DNA of 64,000 nt from Sulfuritalea sp. (GCA_016708585.1 JADJFK010000013.1:124001-188000); one strand, 5' to 3'. Counted from the first letter of the stretch, positions 17,524 through 26,443 are shown. A program made the numbers and translations. Notes: generated from the letters alone by a model not told the origin.

Positions 17524-18884
17524 AGGCTGAACGCCGTCTCCGTGGTCATGGCGAGGCCAAGCGTGTCCTGGTGGTGGACGATGAAGCGGACATCCGCGAG
17601 CTGCTCGATCTCACCCTGGCGCGCATGGGCCTGTCGGCGGATTGCGTCGGCTCGCTTGGCGAGGCCCGCCGCATGCTTGCCGGCCAGCGTTACCAGTTGT
17701 GCCTGACCGACATGCGGCTCCCCGATGGCGAGGGGCTGGACCTGGTGCGCCATATCGCCGAGACCGTGGCCGACTTGCCGGTGGCCGTGATTACTGCCCA
17801 CGGCAGTACCGAGAATGCGGTGTCCGCACTCAAGGCCGGCGCTTTCGACTACATCGCAAAGCCGGTGTCGCTCGAACAGTTGCGCGGCATCGTCAAGTCC
17901 GCTCTGGATTTGCCCAGTCCGGATTCGCCCGGTGACATGGGTGACGAGTCCGACCTGTTTGGCGATTCGCCGGCGATCGAGCAGGTTCGCCTGCTGATTG
18001 ACCGGGTGGCGCGAAGCCAGGCGCCGGTTCATGTTACGGGCGAGTCGGGAAGCGGCAAGGAACTGGCTGCCCGATTGATCCACAAGCTGGGTGCCCGCCG
18101 TGAACGCCCCTTCGTGCCCGTGAATTGTGGAGCCATTCCCGAGAACCTGATGGAAAGCGAATTCTTCGGCTATCGCAAAGGGGCGTTCACCGGCGCCGCA
18201 GACGATCGCGATGGCTTCTTCCAGGTTGCCGACGGCGGCACCCTGTTCCTCGATGAGGTGGCCGAACTGCCGCTGACAATGCAGGTCAAGCTGCTGCGGG
18301 CAATTCAGGAAAAGCGCGTGCGCAAGGTCGGCGCCACCGGCGAAGAAGCCGTCGATGTGCGGCTAATCTGCGCTACCCATCAGGATCTCAAGGCATTGGT
18401 CGAGCAGGGGCGATTCCGCCAGGACCTGTTCTATCGGCTAAACGTCATCGAGTTGAGGATGCCGGCCTTGAGGGAGTGTCGCGAGGATATTCCTGCGATG
18501 GCGCGGCACATACTGCAGCGGTTGGCGCTAACGGCCGGCGTGAAACCGCCGCCGCTTGCGGCTGCTGCGCTTGAGGCATTGCAGCGCTACCCCTTCCCGG
18601 GCAACGTGCGCGAACTCGAAAACGTCCTCGAGAGGGCGTTGGCCCTGATGACCGGCGACCAGATCGAAGCCGTCGATCTGAACCTCGCCCCCAGTCCGAT
18701 CCCCGGTGGCGGTCCTCCGGCCGTCGGCGGGTCGTTGCAGGATCATCTCGATCAGGTGGAGCGGAAAGCCATCCACGATGCGCTCGTGCAGTCGAACGGC
18801 AATCGTACCGCTGCCGCCCGCCTGCTGGGCGTCACTTTTCGCTCCCTGCGCTATCGGATGGCAAGGCTGGGGATCAACGAGTGA
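17514..18884 (+). CDS. pilR: Sigma-54-dependent response regulator PilR
   Basis: The 456-residue NtrC-family activator has an N-terminal receiver domain (RVLVVDDEADIRELL acidic pocket, phospho-acceptor Asp in LCLTDMRLPDGEG, Lys in DYIAKPVS). Its AAA+ central domain contains Walker A GESGSGKELAAR, the sigma-54 contact loop YRKGAFTGAADD (GAFTGA), Walker B GGTLFLDEVAELP and the R-finger region RQDLFYRLNVIELRMP. A Fis-type helix-turn-helix ends it (NRTAAARLLGVTFRSLRYRMARLG). GAFTGA implies activation of RpoN-dependent promoters; such a promoter is visible at 5773-5788. ATG at 17514 or 17520 may be used; the second overlaps the pilS stop as ATGA. Confidence 0.95.
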   Translation: MPMKAERRLRGHGEAKRVLVVDDEADIRELLDLTLARMGLSADCVGSLGEARRMLAGQRYQLCLTDMRLPDGEGLDLVRHIAETVADLPVAVITAHGSTENAVSALKAGAFDYIAKPVSLEQLRGIVKSALDLPSPDSPGDMGDESDLFGDSPAIEQVRLLIDRVARSQAPVHVTGESGSGKELAARLIHKLGARRERPFVPVNCGAIPENLMESEFFGYRKGAFTGAADDRDGFFQVADGGTLFLDEVAELPLTMQVKLLRAIQEKRVRKVGATGEEAVDVRLICATHQDLKALVEQGRFRQDLFYRLNVIELRMPALRECREDIPAMARHILQRLALTAGVKPPPLAAAALEALQRYPFPGNVRELENVLERALALMTGDQIEAVDLNLAPSPIPGGGPPAVGGSLQDHLDQVERKAIHDALVQSNGNRTAAARLLGVTFRSLRYRMARLGINE

Positions 18885-19429
18885 CCCCGGCCGGCGCCGA
18901 GGGCGTCGACGCGGGCTGGTTGCCCGGGGCGCTGCAGATGCCATCGCCGAACTGTGACGAGCGCCCTCCTGATGAGGTGGTGCGACTGGTCGTGATCCAC
19001 GCCATCAGCCTGCCGCCCGGTGAGTTCGGCGGACCCGGAATCATCGACCTGTTTTCCAATCGACTGGATCCGGAGGCCCATCCCTATTTCCGCGAGCTCC
19101 GCGGCCTGCGCGTTTCGTCGCATTTTCTTGTTCGCCGGGACGGCACCTTGATCCAGTTCGTGCCCTGCTCACGCCGGGCCTGGCACGCGGGCGTTTCGAA
19201 CTGGATGGGACGGACGAACTGCAACGACTTCTCGATCGGGATCGAGCTCGAAGGCTGCGACGAGGTTGCTTTCGAGGACGCTCAGTATCTTGCCCTCAAT
19301 CGCTTGCTCGCGGATCTGCGACGCCGTTATCCGATCGAAGCCCTGGCGGGTCACAGCGAGATCGCGCCGGGACGCAAGACCGATCCCGGACCGCATTTCG
19401 ACTGGCATCGGGTAGACGCCGGAGGCTGA
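18881..19429 (+). CDS. ampD: 1,6-anhydro-N-acetylmuramyl-L-alanine amidase AmpD
   Basis: AmpD cleaves the stem peptide from anhydro-muropeptides in cytoplasmic peptidoglycan recycling and thereby damps AmpR-type beta-lactamase induction where that exists. The 182-residue product has the Amidase_2 fold with zinc ligands in VVIHAISLPP and at the end in GHSEIAPGRKTDPGPHFDW, plus VSSHFLVRRDGTLIQFV and the CNDFSIGIELEG core. It starts with GTG at 18881, overlapping the pilR stop by four bases. Length matches E. coli AmpD (183). Confidence 0.95.
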   Translation: MTPAGAEGVDAGWLPGALQMPSPNCDERPPDEVVRLVVIHAISLPPGEFGGPGIIDLFSNRLDPEAHPYFRELRGLRVSSHFLVRRDGTLIQFVPCSRRAWHAGVSNWMGRTNCNDFSIGIELEGCDEVAFEDAQYLALNRLLADLRRRYPIEALAGHSEIAPGRKTDPGPHFDWHRVDAGG

Positions 19430-20064
19430 TCACTGTCGCAAGCCTGCAACGCCGCAATTTGCATCGGCATCAGAAAACTCTTGCAGTTGAAAAAATCACC
19501 CACTACAATTAGTGCCACATCATCGATGACCCACTATATATAGTAGGTCGTTGTCGAAAAGGGGCGAAGCAGGTTGGTGAAGCAGCGTCCCGGTCGTCAC
19601 CGGCTTCAGATCGATAAGGACGGGGGGCTGAATGCAGAAAGCGGCGGGCACCGAGATCGGGGACCTCACCAGGTCCGTCTTTCTGTCCGCCTCGAATGCC
19701 CCAGCCGAGGTTGGCCGCCGTCGTCTCCGGCTGCAGTTGCTTTCCGCGGGACGATACGCGATTCGTTGTGCGTCTTCCCCGTCGGCGTCGTTCCTGTGCG
19801 GACAAGCCGCATCCCCGAAAGTTATTCGCACCCCGGTGGGCCGGCGCGCCGGCAATACGCGGGATCGTGATTGCAGTGCTATGCCATTTGGTTACGCGTG
19901 CGTTTGTCATTCGCGTTTTCAAAACGAAGTGATGGACGGATAAACGTGGGGAATTCGTCGCTTTCGATTGCATCGGGGCGTTGGATAATCCGTGCTAGCC
20001 CAGACGGGTTGCAGTAAAAAAGTAGTGGTGGTTCTTTCCTGTTAATTTGTTAAGGAGGTTCAAC
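19430..20064 (+). other. 635-base stretch without a convincing gene, upstream of the histone-like gene
   Basis: No open frame here has a recognisable protein, a plausible ribosome-binding site and suitable codon use together. It holds a strong sigma-70 promoter (19481-19509), a perfect 12-base AT palindrome ACTATATATAGT (19533-19544) just downstream of that promoter, and near the end a GATAAT at 19984-19989 and the ideal AAGGAGG ribosome-binding site of the next gene. It may be a long leader, an unrecognised small RNA, or decayed sequence. Confidence 0.5.
19481..19509 (+). promoter_or_regulatory. Strong sigma-70 promoter
   Basis: TTGCAG and TACAAT are separated by exactly 17 bases in an A-rich context. 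Transcription would begin near 19516 and read across the 12-base palindrome and about 550 bases of non-coding sequence toward the histone H1-like gene. Confidence 0.6.
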
Positions 20065-20640
20065 ATGGCTGATACCAAGAAAGCCAAGAAGCCGGCCGCA
20101 AAGAAGGCAGCGGCTAAGCCCGCCGCTAAGAAGTCTGCGGCCCCGAAGAAGCCGGTAGCCAAGAAGCCGGCGGCGAAGAAGCCTGCTGCCAAGAAGCCGG
20201 CGGCGAAGAAGCCTGCTGCCAAGAAGCCGGCAGCGAAGAAGCCTGCTGCCAAGAAGCCGGCAGCGAAGAAGCCTGCTGCCAAGAAGCCGGCGGCGAAGAA
20301 GCCTGCTGCCAAGAAGCCGGCGGCGAAGAAGCCTGCTGCCAAGAAGCCGGCGGCGAAGAAGCCTGCTGCCAAGAAGCCGGCGGCGAAGAAGCCTGCTGCC
20401 AAGAAGCCGGCGGCGAAGAAGCCTGCTGCCAAGAAGCCGGCGGCGAAGAAGCCTGCTGCCAAGAAGCCGGCAGCGAAGAAGCCCGCTGCCAAGAAGCCGG
20501 CAGCGAAGAAGCCCGCTGCCAAGAAGCCTGCTGCAAAGCCGGCAGCTGCCGCAGCGCCTTCGACCGCCGCTGCTCCCGGCATCAAGTCGTCGCTGAATCC
20601 GGCGGCTGCTTGGCCTTTCCCCACCGGTTCCCGTCCCTGA
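20065..20640 (+). CDS. Histone H1-like DNA-binding protein, Lys/Ala/Pro repeat type
   Basis: The 191-residue protein is almost wholly made of the pentamer KKPAA, between a short start (MADTKKAKKPAAKKAAAKPA) and a conserved-looking end (SSLNPAAAWPFPTGSRP). It resembles eukaryotic H1 tails, chlamydial/bordetellar H1-like proteins (Hc, BpH1) and AlgP of Pseudomonas, which bind DNA without sequence preference and condense or regulate it. No folded domain is present. The start ATG follows a perfect AAGGAGG at 7 bases. A rho-independent terminator follows about 60 bases after the stop, so it is a single-gene unit. Repeat number probably varies between strains. Confidence 0.92.
   Translation: MADTKKAKKPAAKKAAAKPAAKKSAAPKKPVAKKPAAKKPAAKKPAAKKPAAKKPAAKKPAAKKPAAKKPAAKKPAAKKPAAKKPAAKKPAAKKPAAKKPAAKKPAAKKPAAKKPAAKKPAAKKPAAKKPAAKKPAAKKPAAKKPAAKKPAAKKPAAKPAAAAAPSTAAAPGIKSSLNPAAAWPFPTGSRP
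20161..20520 (+). repeat. Twelve perfect-length 30-base tandem repeats inside the histone-like gene
   Basis: Each unit encodes KKPAAKKPAA. Three unit versions differ at two wobble positions (GCG or GCA in codon 4; CCT or CCC in codon 8). They occur in the order A A, B B, A A, A A, A A, C C, so identical units always come in adjacent pairs and the real period is 60 bases. Confidence 0.97.
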
Positions 20641-20699
20641 CGGTAGCAACGGCTCGCGTTCGGTCTTTCGGGGCTGATCGCGGTGCCCAGTGGATAGCA

Positions 20700-20735
20700 A
20701 GCGCGTGCTGATTACTCGGCACGCGCTTTCTTTTT
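20700..20735 (+). terminator. Rho-independent terminator of the histone H1-like gene
   Basis: Nine-base stem AGCGCGTGC / GCACGCGCT around a 10-base loop, followed by TTTCTTTTT. It ends at the 3' edge of the convergent aminotransferase gene. Confidence 0.88.
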
Positions 20736-21894
20736 ATCCGGATTTCAGCACGGTCGCCATGCGGGCAAGTCCTTCCTCGATGCGTTCGCGTTCGATCGTG
20801 TAGGCAAAGCGCATGTGGCTTTGCGGGGCGTTGATGCCAAAGTCAAGGCCCGGGGTTGCCGCGACGCCCGCCTCCGTGAGCAGGCGCTGGGCAAGCAGTG
20901 TGCTGTCGGTGGCCAATGCGCTGCTCTCGGCATACACATAAAAGGCACCCTGCGGTTTCGCCGCAATCTTGAAGCCGAGTTTTTGCAGCCCCGGCAAGAG
21001 CACGTTCTGCCGCCGTGAGAATTCCTCGCGACGGGCTTCAAGGATGGCCGTGGTTTCCCGATCAAAGGCCGCCAGTGCGGCATGTTGGGCCACGGTCGAC
21101 GGCGCGATGTAGAGGTTTTGTGCCAGCTTTTCGATTTCGCGCACATGGCGTTCGGGGGCTACCAGCCAGCCCAGTCGCCAGCCGGTCATGCCGAAGTATT
21201 TCGAGAAGCTGTTGATGACAAACGCCTCGTCGCTGATGGCAAGCGCGGACATGGCATCGACGCCGTAGGTCAGGCCGTGATAAATCTCATCGACCAGGAG
21301 TGTGCCGCCGTGCCTGGCGACGGTGTCCGCGAGTGACGCCATGGTTTGGCGATCGAGCAAAGTCCCGGTCGGATTCGCCGGTGAAGCGACCAGTAATCCC
21401 CTGGTCCTGTCGGTCCACGATGCCTCTACCTGGGTTGCCGTGGGTTGATAGTTGGTGGTTGCATCGACTGCCAGCGAAACCGGCAGGCCTTCGAGCAGCC
21501 GGACAAAATGGCGATTGCAGGGGTAACCCGGGTCCGGCAGCAGCCATTCGTCGCCGGGATCGACCAGCGCGCCCAGTGCGAGCAGCAGCGCGCCGGATGC
21601 GCCGGCCGTGACGACGATGCGCTGCGGCGAAACTTCAAGTCCGTAGCGACTGGAATAGTGGGTGCTGATCGCCTCACGGAGCTTTGGCAGCCCCAGCGCC
21701 GCGGTGTAATGCACGTGTCCGCGGGAAAGAAAGCGTTGGGCGGCATCGAGAATCGGCTCGGCCGTTGCGAAGTCCGGCTCGCCAACCTCGAAGTGAATGA
21801 TCGACTTTCCGGCGGCTTCCAGCGCTTGCGCACGGGCCATCAGCTCCATGACGTGAAAAGGCGCGATCTGAGCCATCCGTGAGGCAATCTTCAT
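20734..21894 (-). CDS. Pyridoxal-phosphate aminotransferase, class I/II
   Basis: The 386-residue product is a fold-type I aminotransferase of the aspartate/alanine family. Features: MARAQALEAAGKSIIHFEVGEPDF at the N-terminus, the PDPGYPCNRHFVRLLEG segment, LLVASPANPTGTLL (Asn ligand), LLVDEIYHGLTYG (Asp-Tyr PLP contacts), the Schiff-base lysine in INSFSKYFGMTGWRLGW, and the carboxylate-binding Arg in HMRFAYTIER. The substrate pair cannot be assigned; similar proteins are annotated as alanine, aspartate or aromatic aminotransferases. A terminator lies between it and the upstream pckG gene, so it is probably transcribed alone from its own start at 21894 (GGAG ribosome-binding site). Confidence 0.88.
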   Translation of the reverse strand: MKIASRMAQIAPFHVMELMARAQALEAAGKSIIHFEVGEPDFATAEPILDAAQRFLSRGHVHYTAALGLPKLREAISTHYSSRYGLEVSPQRIVVTAGASGALLLALGALVDPGDEWLLPDPGYPCNRHFVRLLEGLPVSLAVDATTNYQPTATQVEASWTDRTRGLLVASPANPTGTLLDRQTMASLADTVARHGGTLLVDEIYHGLTYGVDAMSALAISDEAFVINSFSKYFGMTGWRLGWLVAPERHVREIEKLAQNLYIAPSTVAQHAALAAFDRETTAILEARREEFSRRQNVLLPGLQKLGFKIAAKPQGAFYVYAESSALATDSTLLAQRLLTEAGVAATPGLDFGINAPQSHMRFAYTIERERIEEGLARMATVLKSG

Positions 21895-21910
21895 GCAGGA
21901 CTCCAGAATG

Positions 21911-21943
21911 AAAACGGCCGCCTTGCGTGAAGCAGGGCGGCCG
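21911..21943 (-). terminator. Rho-independent terminator of pckG
   Basis: On the minus strand CGGCCGCC and GGCGGCCG pair around a 13-base loop and are followed by TTTT. It lies between the pckG stop (21977) and the aminotransferase start (21894). Confidence 0.75.
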
Positions 21944-21953
21944 ATTCGCGGTT

Positions 21954-21978
21954 CGGCGTATTGCCGGTGCCGACTTTT
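21954..21978 (-). repeat. Dispersed 25-base GC-rich repeat, copy F (diverged)
   Basis: Minus strand reads AAAAGTCGGCACCGGCA, AT, ACGCCG: three mismatches to copy A. It starts within the stop codon of pckG (TAA) and runs toward its terminator. Confidence 0.6.
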
Positions 21979-23809
21979 AATCCACCAGCGCCAATTCGAA
22001 CAGTTCCCGTTTCAGTGTCAGAGACCGAGGCATGCGGCTCTTGAGCTTGTCGAACCATTCGGCGTGCAGCTTGAGTTCTTCTCGCCAGGCGTCCGTATCG
22101 ACCGCGGTGAGCTGGTCGAACATCGCTTCGGTAACCTCTTCGCTGCCGCTCCAGTCCAGATCGCGGAAGCGCGGCATCCAGCCCAGTGCCGTTTGGCGGG
22201 CGTCCGCTTTGCCGCCGCAGCGCCCGACGATCCATTTCAGGACGCGCATGTTTTCGCCGAAACCCGGCCACATGAAGTTGCCCTTGTCATCCTGGCGGAA
22301 CCAGTTGACGGTGAAGATGCGCGGCGCGTGTTCGACCTGGTGGCCGATGCGCAGCCAGTGGTTGAAGTAATCGCCCATGTGATAGCCGCAGAAGGGCAGC
22401 ATGGCGAAAGGGTCGCGCCGCACAACACCCTGGGCGCCGGCCGCCGCCGCAGTGGTTTCGGAGCCGAGTGTCGATGCCATGTACACACCGTAGTTCCAGT
22501 TGAAGGCCTCGAACACGAGCGGCACGGTCGTCGATCGACGACCGCCGAAGATGAAAGCCGAGATCGGCACGCCGGCGGGATTCTCCCAGTCCTTGTCGAT
22601 CGAAGGGCACTGGCTGGCCGGGGCAGTGAAGCGCGAGTTCGGATGCGCCGCCTTGCGCCCGGTGTCCTTGGCGATCTGCGGCGTCCAGTCCTGGCCCTGC
22701 CAGTCGATGCAATGGGCGGGCGGCTCCTTGCTCATTCCTTCCCACCAGACGTCGCCGTCGTCGGTCAGCGCGACGTTGGTGAAAATGATGTTTTCCTTCA
22801 GGGTCGCCATGGCGTTGAAGTTGGTTTTCTCGCTGGTGCCCGGAGCGACACCGAAGAAGCCGGCCTCCGGGTTGATCGCGTACAGACGCCCGTCCTTGCC
22901 GGGCTTGATCCAGGCGATGTCGTCGCCGACGGTGGTCACCTTCCAGCCGCCGAGGGTTTGCGGCGGAATCAGCATCGCGAAATTGGTCTTGCCGCAGGCC
23001 GAAGGGAAGGCCGCGGCGACATAGGACTTTTCGCCCTCCGGTGACTCGACGCCGAGGATCAGCATGTGTTCGGCCAGCCAGCCCTCGTCTCGCGCCATGG
23101 TGGAGGCGATGCGCAGGGCGAAGCACTTCTTGCCGAGCAGGGCATTGCCGCCGTAACCGGAACCGAAGGACCAGATTTCACGGGTCTCGGGGAAATGGCA
23201 AATGTACTTGGTTTTGTTGCAGGGCCACTTGACGTCCTTCTGGCCGGGTTCAAGCGGATGGCCGACGCTATGCAGGCAGGGGACGAAGGTACCGTCGGCA
23301 CCGAGCTGATCGAGCACCGCACGTCCCATGCGGGTCATGACGCGCATGTTCACCACGACATAGGGACTATCGGAGAGCTCGACGCCGATATGGGCGATCG
23401 GTGAGCCGATCGGGCCCATCGAGAAGGGCACGACGTACATCGTGCGTCCGCGCATACAGCCCTTGAACAGGCCGCGCAGGGTGTCCTTCATCTTGTCCGG
23501 ATGTTCCCAGTTGTTGTTGGGGCCGGCGTCGTCGGGATCGGTAGTGCAGACGTAGGTGCGATCTTCGACACGGGCGACGTCGGACGGATCGGACTGGACC
23601 AGGTAGGAGTTCTTGCGCTTGGCCGGGTTGAGCCGGACCATGCTGCCGGACTGGATCATCTGCTCGAAAAGGCGGTCTGCCTCGTCCTGCGAACCGTCGC
23701 ACCAGACGATTTCATTCGGCTGGGTGAGTGCCGCAACTTCGGCCACCCAGGCGGCAAGCCGTGCGTGCTTGACATGGGCCGGGGCATTGACGGGTTTGAA
23801 TTGGGTCAT
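21977..23809 (-). CDS. pckG: Phosphoenolpyruvate carboxykinase (GTP)
   Basis: The enzyme converts oxaloacetate plus GTP to PEP and CO2, feeding gluconeogenesis. The 610-residue protein is the GTP-type, not the ATP-type: the P-loop reads AAAFPSACGKTNFAML (FPSACGKTN with the reactive Cys), and KDVKWPCNKTKYICHFP, RSYGGNALLGKKC-like YGGNALLGKK and the substrate segment RTMYVVPFSMGPIGSP are present. Length is as usual (about 600). The ribosome-binding site GGAGAGA precedes the ATG at 23809. It is divergent from maeB across 344 bases, placing two enzymes of the PEP-pyruvate-malate node back to back. Confidence 0.97.
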   Translation of the reverse strand: MTQFKPVNAPAHVKHARLAAWVAEVAALTQPNEIVWCDGSQDEADRLFEQMIQSGSMVRLNPAKRKNSYLVQSDPSDVARVEDRTYVCTTDPDDAGPNNNWEHPDKMKDTLRGLFKGCMRGRTMYVVPFSMGPIGSPIAHIGVELSDSPYVVVNMRVMTRMGRAVLDQLGADGTFVPCLHSVGHPLEPGQKDVKWPCNKTKYICHFPETREIWSFGSGYGGNALLGKKCFALRIASTMARDEGWLAEHMLILGVESPEGEKSYVAAAFPSACGKTNFAMLIPPQTLGGWKVTTVGDDIAWIKPGKDGRLYAINPEAGFFGVAPGTSEKTNFNAMATLKENIIFTNVALTDDGDVWWEGMSKEPPAHCIDWQGQDWTPQIAKDTGRKAAHPNSRFTAPASQCPSIDKDWENPAGVPISAFIFGGRRSTTVPLVFEAFNWNYGVYMASTLGSETTAAAAGAQGVVRRDPFAMLPFCGYHMGDYFNHWLRIGHQVEHAPRIFTVNWFRQDDKGNFMWPGFGENMRVLKWIVGRCGGKADARQTALGWMPRFRDLDWSGSEEVTEAMFDQLTAVDTDAWREELKLHAEWFDKLKSRMPRSLTLKRELFELALVD

Positions 23810-24153
23810 GACGCGTTCTCTCCACTCTGATTTGCAAATTCCTACAGGATCGCCGGCCGATCGGTCGGTCGGGATCGGCGGATGTCCGGTAGCAGGCAGT
23901 GTCGGGACGGATAGCCCGGCCGCGGCCTTGGGTGAGCGGGTAATTATCCCACAATCGTCCTACCCACGTTGCGCCTGACGCTACCGTCGGCTGACCGGAG
24001 CGGATGAAATTCACGCCGATGTGCGATGCGCCCACGGCGGTTTTCCCTCCGCATTGGGGATCGCCACGAAAAACTCCGCCGCACGAAGAAGTCGGCATTT
24101 GCGACACGGCGCTACAATCGCAACCACACCCACGAAAACATACAGGAGCAAGC
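23810..24153. promoter_or_regulatory. Divergent control region between pckG and maeB (344 bases, no gene)
   Basis: The region contains a perfect 10-base palindrome ATTTGCAAAT (23830-23839), 20 bases before the pckG start. It also contains an inverted repeat GCCGATC-N10-GATCGGC (23856-23879). A TACAAT resembling a -10 box lies at about 24113 in front of maeB, and an AGGAG ribosome-binding site precedes the maeB ATG. The dyads are candidate operators for a regulator of both genes; no match to a known regulator was recognised. Confidence 0.45.
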
Positions 24154-26436
24154 ATGGACGAACGCCTGCGCGCCGCGGCGCTGGAATATCACCTCTACCC
24201 CCAACCCGGCAAGATCGCGGTCACCCCGACCAAGGCGCTGACCAACCAGGGCGACCTGTCGCTCGCATATTCCCCCGGCGTTGCCGCTGCCTGCGACGAA
24301 ATCGTGCGCGACCCGGCCACTGCGGCGCTGTACACTTCGCGCGGAAACCTGGTTGCCGTGATCAGCAATGGCACGGCGGTGCTTGGGCTGGGCAACATCG
24401 GCCCGCTGGCCGGCAAGCCGGTGATGGAAGGCAAGGGCGTGCTGTTCAAGAAGTTCGCCGGCATCGACGTCTTCGACATCGAGGTCGCCGAGAACGATCC
24501 GGACAAGCTGGTGGACATCATCGCCTCGCTGGAGCCGACCTTCGGCGGCATCAATCTCGAGGATATCAAGGCGCCGGAGTGCTTCTACGTCGAAGCCCGG
24601 CTGCGCGAGCGCATGAAAATCCCGGTCTTCCACGATGACCAGCACGGCACGGCGATCATCGCCAGCGCCGCGGTGCTCAACGGCCTGCGGGTGGTCGGCA
24701 AGGACATCGCCAAGGTCAAGCTGGTCTGCTCCGGCGCCGGTGCCGCCGCGATCGCCTGCCTCGACCTGCTGGTGAGCCTCGGCCTCGATCCGAAGAACGT
24801 CTATGCGGTGGATAGCAAGGGAGTGATCCATACCGGGCGCGAGAACCTCGATCCGTCCAAGGCGCGCTACGCGCAAAAGACCGACGCGCGCAGCCTGGGC
24901 GACGCGATGCCCGGCGCCGATGTGTTCATGGGCCTGTCCACGGCCGACGTGCTGAAGCCGGAGATGGTCAAGACCATGGCGCGCGATCCGATCATCCTCG
25001 CCATGGCCAATCCCGATCCGGAGATCCGACCCGAGCAGGCCAAGGCCGTGCGGCCGGACGCCATCATCGGCACCGGCCGCTCGGACTATCCGAACCAGGT
25101 CAACAACGTGCTCTGCTTTCCCTTCATGTTCCGTGGCGCGCTCGACGTCGGCGCCACCACCATCAACGAGGCCATGAAGGTCGCCGCGGTGCGCGCGATC
25201 GCCGAACTGGCGCACGCCGAGCAGTCCGAGGTGGTCACCGCCGCCTACGGCACCGAAGACCTGGCCTTCGGTCCGGAATACCTGATCCCGAAGCCCTTCG
25301 ATCCGCGCCTGATCCTCAAGGTGGCGCCGGCGGTGGCCCAGGCGGCGATGGATTCCGGCGTCGCCACGCGGCCGATCGAGGACATGGAGCGCTACCGCGA
25401 CAAGCTCAACGACTTCGTCTACCACACCGGCCTGCTGATGCGTCCGGTGTTTGCCGCGGCGAAGAAGGCGCCGGCGCGCATCGTCTTCTGCGAAGGCGAG
25501 GATGAGCGCGTGCTTCGCGCCGCACAGACCGTGGTCGACGAAGGGTTGGCGAAGCCCATACTGATCGGACGTCCCGAGGTGGTGGGGCAGCGCATCACGC
25601 GTTACGGCCTGCGCATCCGTGCCGGCGAGCATTTCGAACTGGTGAACCCGGATTCCGACCCGCGCTACAAGGAGCTGTGGCAGGACTACTACGAACTGAC
25701 CTGCCGCAAGGGCGTCGGCATCGAGTACGCCAAGCGCGAGATGCGCCGGCGCACGACCCTGATCGGCGCCATGCTGCTGCGCCACAACCACGCCGACGGC
25801 ATCCTGTGCGGCACTTTCGGCAAGCACTCGCAGCACCTGCGCTACATCGAGGACGTGATCGGCCGCAAGCCCGGCATCGAACACTTCTATGCCATGAACA
25901 TGCTGGTGCTGCCCAAGCGCACGCTGTTCATCGGCGACACCTACATCAACTACGACCCGACCGCCGAGCAACTGGCGGAACTGACGCGCCTGGGCGCCGA
26001 GGAAGTGCGCCGCTTCGGCCTGACGCCGCGCGCCGCGCTGCTGTCGCATTCCAACTTCGGCGCCGAGGACACGCCGACCGCGATCAAGATGCGGCGCGCG
26101 CTGGAAATCCTGCGCCGAACCGCGCCGGACCTCGAAGTCGATGGAGAGATGCACGGCGACACGGCACTTTCGGCCGAGATCCGCCGCCAGGTTTTCCCCA
26201 ACTCCACGCTGACGGGCCAGGCCAACCTGCTGATCATGCCGACGCTGGATGCCGCCAACATCGCCTTCAACCTGCTCAAGACCTCGGCGGGCGACGGCCT
26301 CACGGTCGGCCCGATGCTGCTCGGTGCGGCGCGCCCGGTGCATGTCCTGACGCCGACCGCGACGGTGCGGCGCATTGTCAATGTCACGGCCCTGCTCTCG
26401 GTCGAGGCGCAGCAGCAGGCCAGGAGCGGCGGCTGA
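24154..26436 (+). CDS. maeB: NADP-dependent malic enzyme with phosphotransacetylase-like domain (MaeB)
   Basis: MaeB oxidatively decarboxylates malate to pyruvate. The 760-residue protein is the long bacterial form. Residues about 15-160 form the malic N domain (SLAYSPGVAAACDEI, GLGNIGPLAGKPVMEGK, FHDDQHGTAII). Residues about 165-400 form the NAD(P)-binding domain (VCSGAGAAAIACLDLL). Residues about 430-755 form a PTA/acetyl-CoA-responsive domain (RIVFCEGEDERVLRA, SNFGAEDTPTAIKMRRAL) that in E. coli MaeB is catalytically inert and regulatory. ATG at 24154 with AGGAG upstream is preferred to an earlier in-frame start. The patatin-like gene starts 7 bases later. Confidence 0.96.
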   Translation: MDERLRAAALEYHLYPQPGKIAVTPTKALTNQGDLSLAYSPGVAAACDEIVRDPATAALYTSRGNLVAVISNGTAVLGLGNIGPLAGKPVMEGKGVLFKKFAGIDVFDIEVAENDPDKLVDIIASLEPTFGGINLEDIKAPECFYVEARLRERMKIPVFHDDQHGTAIIASAAVLNGLRVVGKDIAKVKLVCSGAGAAAIACLDLLVSLGLDPKNVYAVDSKGVIHTGRENLDPSKARYAQKTDARSLGDAMPGADVFMGLSTADVLKPEMVKTMARDPIILAMANPDPEIRPEQAKAVRPDAIIGTGRSDYPNQVNNVLCFPFMFRGALDVGATTINEAMKVAAVRAIAELAHAEQSEVVTAAYGTEDLAFGPEYLIPKPFDPRLILKVAPAVAQAAMDSGVATRPIEDMERYRDKLNDFVYHTGLLMRPVFAAAKKAPARIVFCEGEDERVLRAAQTVVDEGLAKPILIGRPEVVGQRITRYGLRIRAGEHFELVNPDSDPRYKELWQDYYELTCRKGVGIEYAKREMRRRTTLIGAMLLRHNHADGILCGTFGKHSQHLRYIEDVIGRKPGIEHFYAMNMLVLPKRTLFIGDTYINYDPTAEQLAELTRLGAEEVRRFGLTPRAALLSHSNFGAEDTPTAIKMRRALEILRRTAPDLEVDGEMHGDTALSAEIRRQVFPNSTLTGQANLLIMPTLDAANIAFNLLKTSAGDGLTVGPMLLGAARPVHVLTPTATVRRIVNVTALLSVEAQQQARSGG

Positions 26437-26443
26437 CCTTGCC

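Noticed and set aside
19574..19943. Overlapping small open frames upstream of the histone-like gene
   Set aside because: Start context at 19632 is tolerable (GGGGGG upstream), but composition is Arg/Ser-rich in all three frames and no domain is seen; not called as a gene.
20161..20520. CRISPR-like regular repeat
   Set aside because: There are no unique spacers; the 30-base units are contiguous, in frame and encode KKPAA pentamers.
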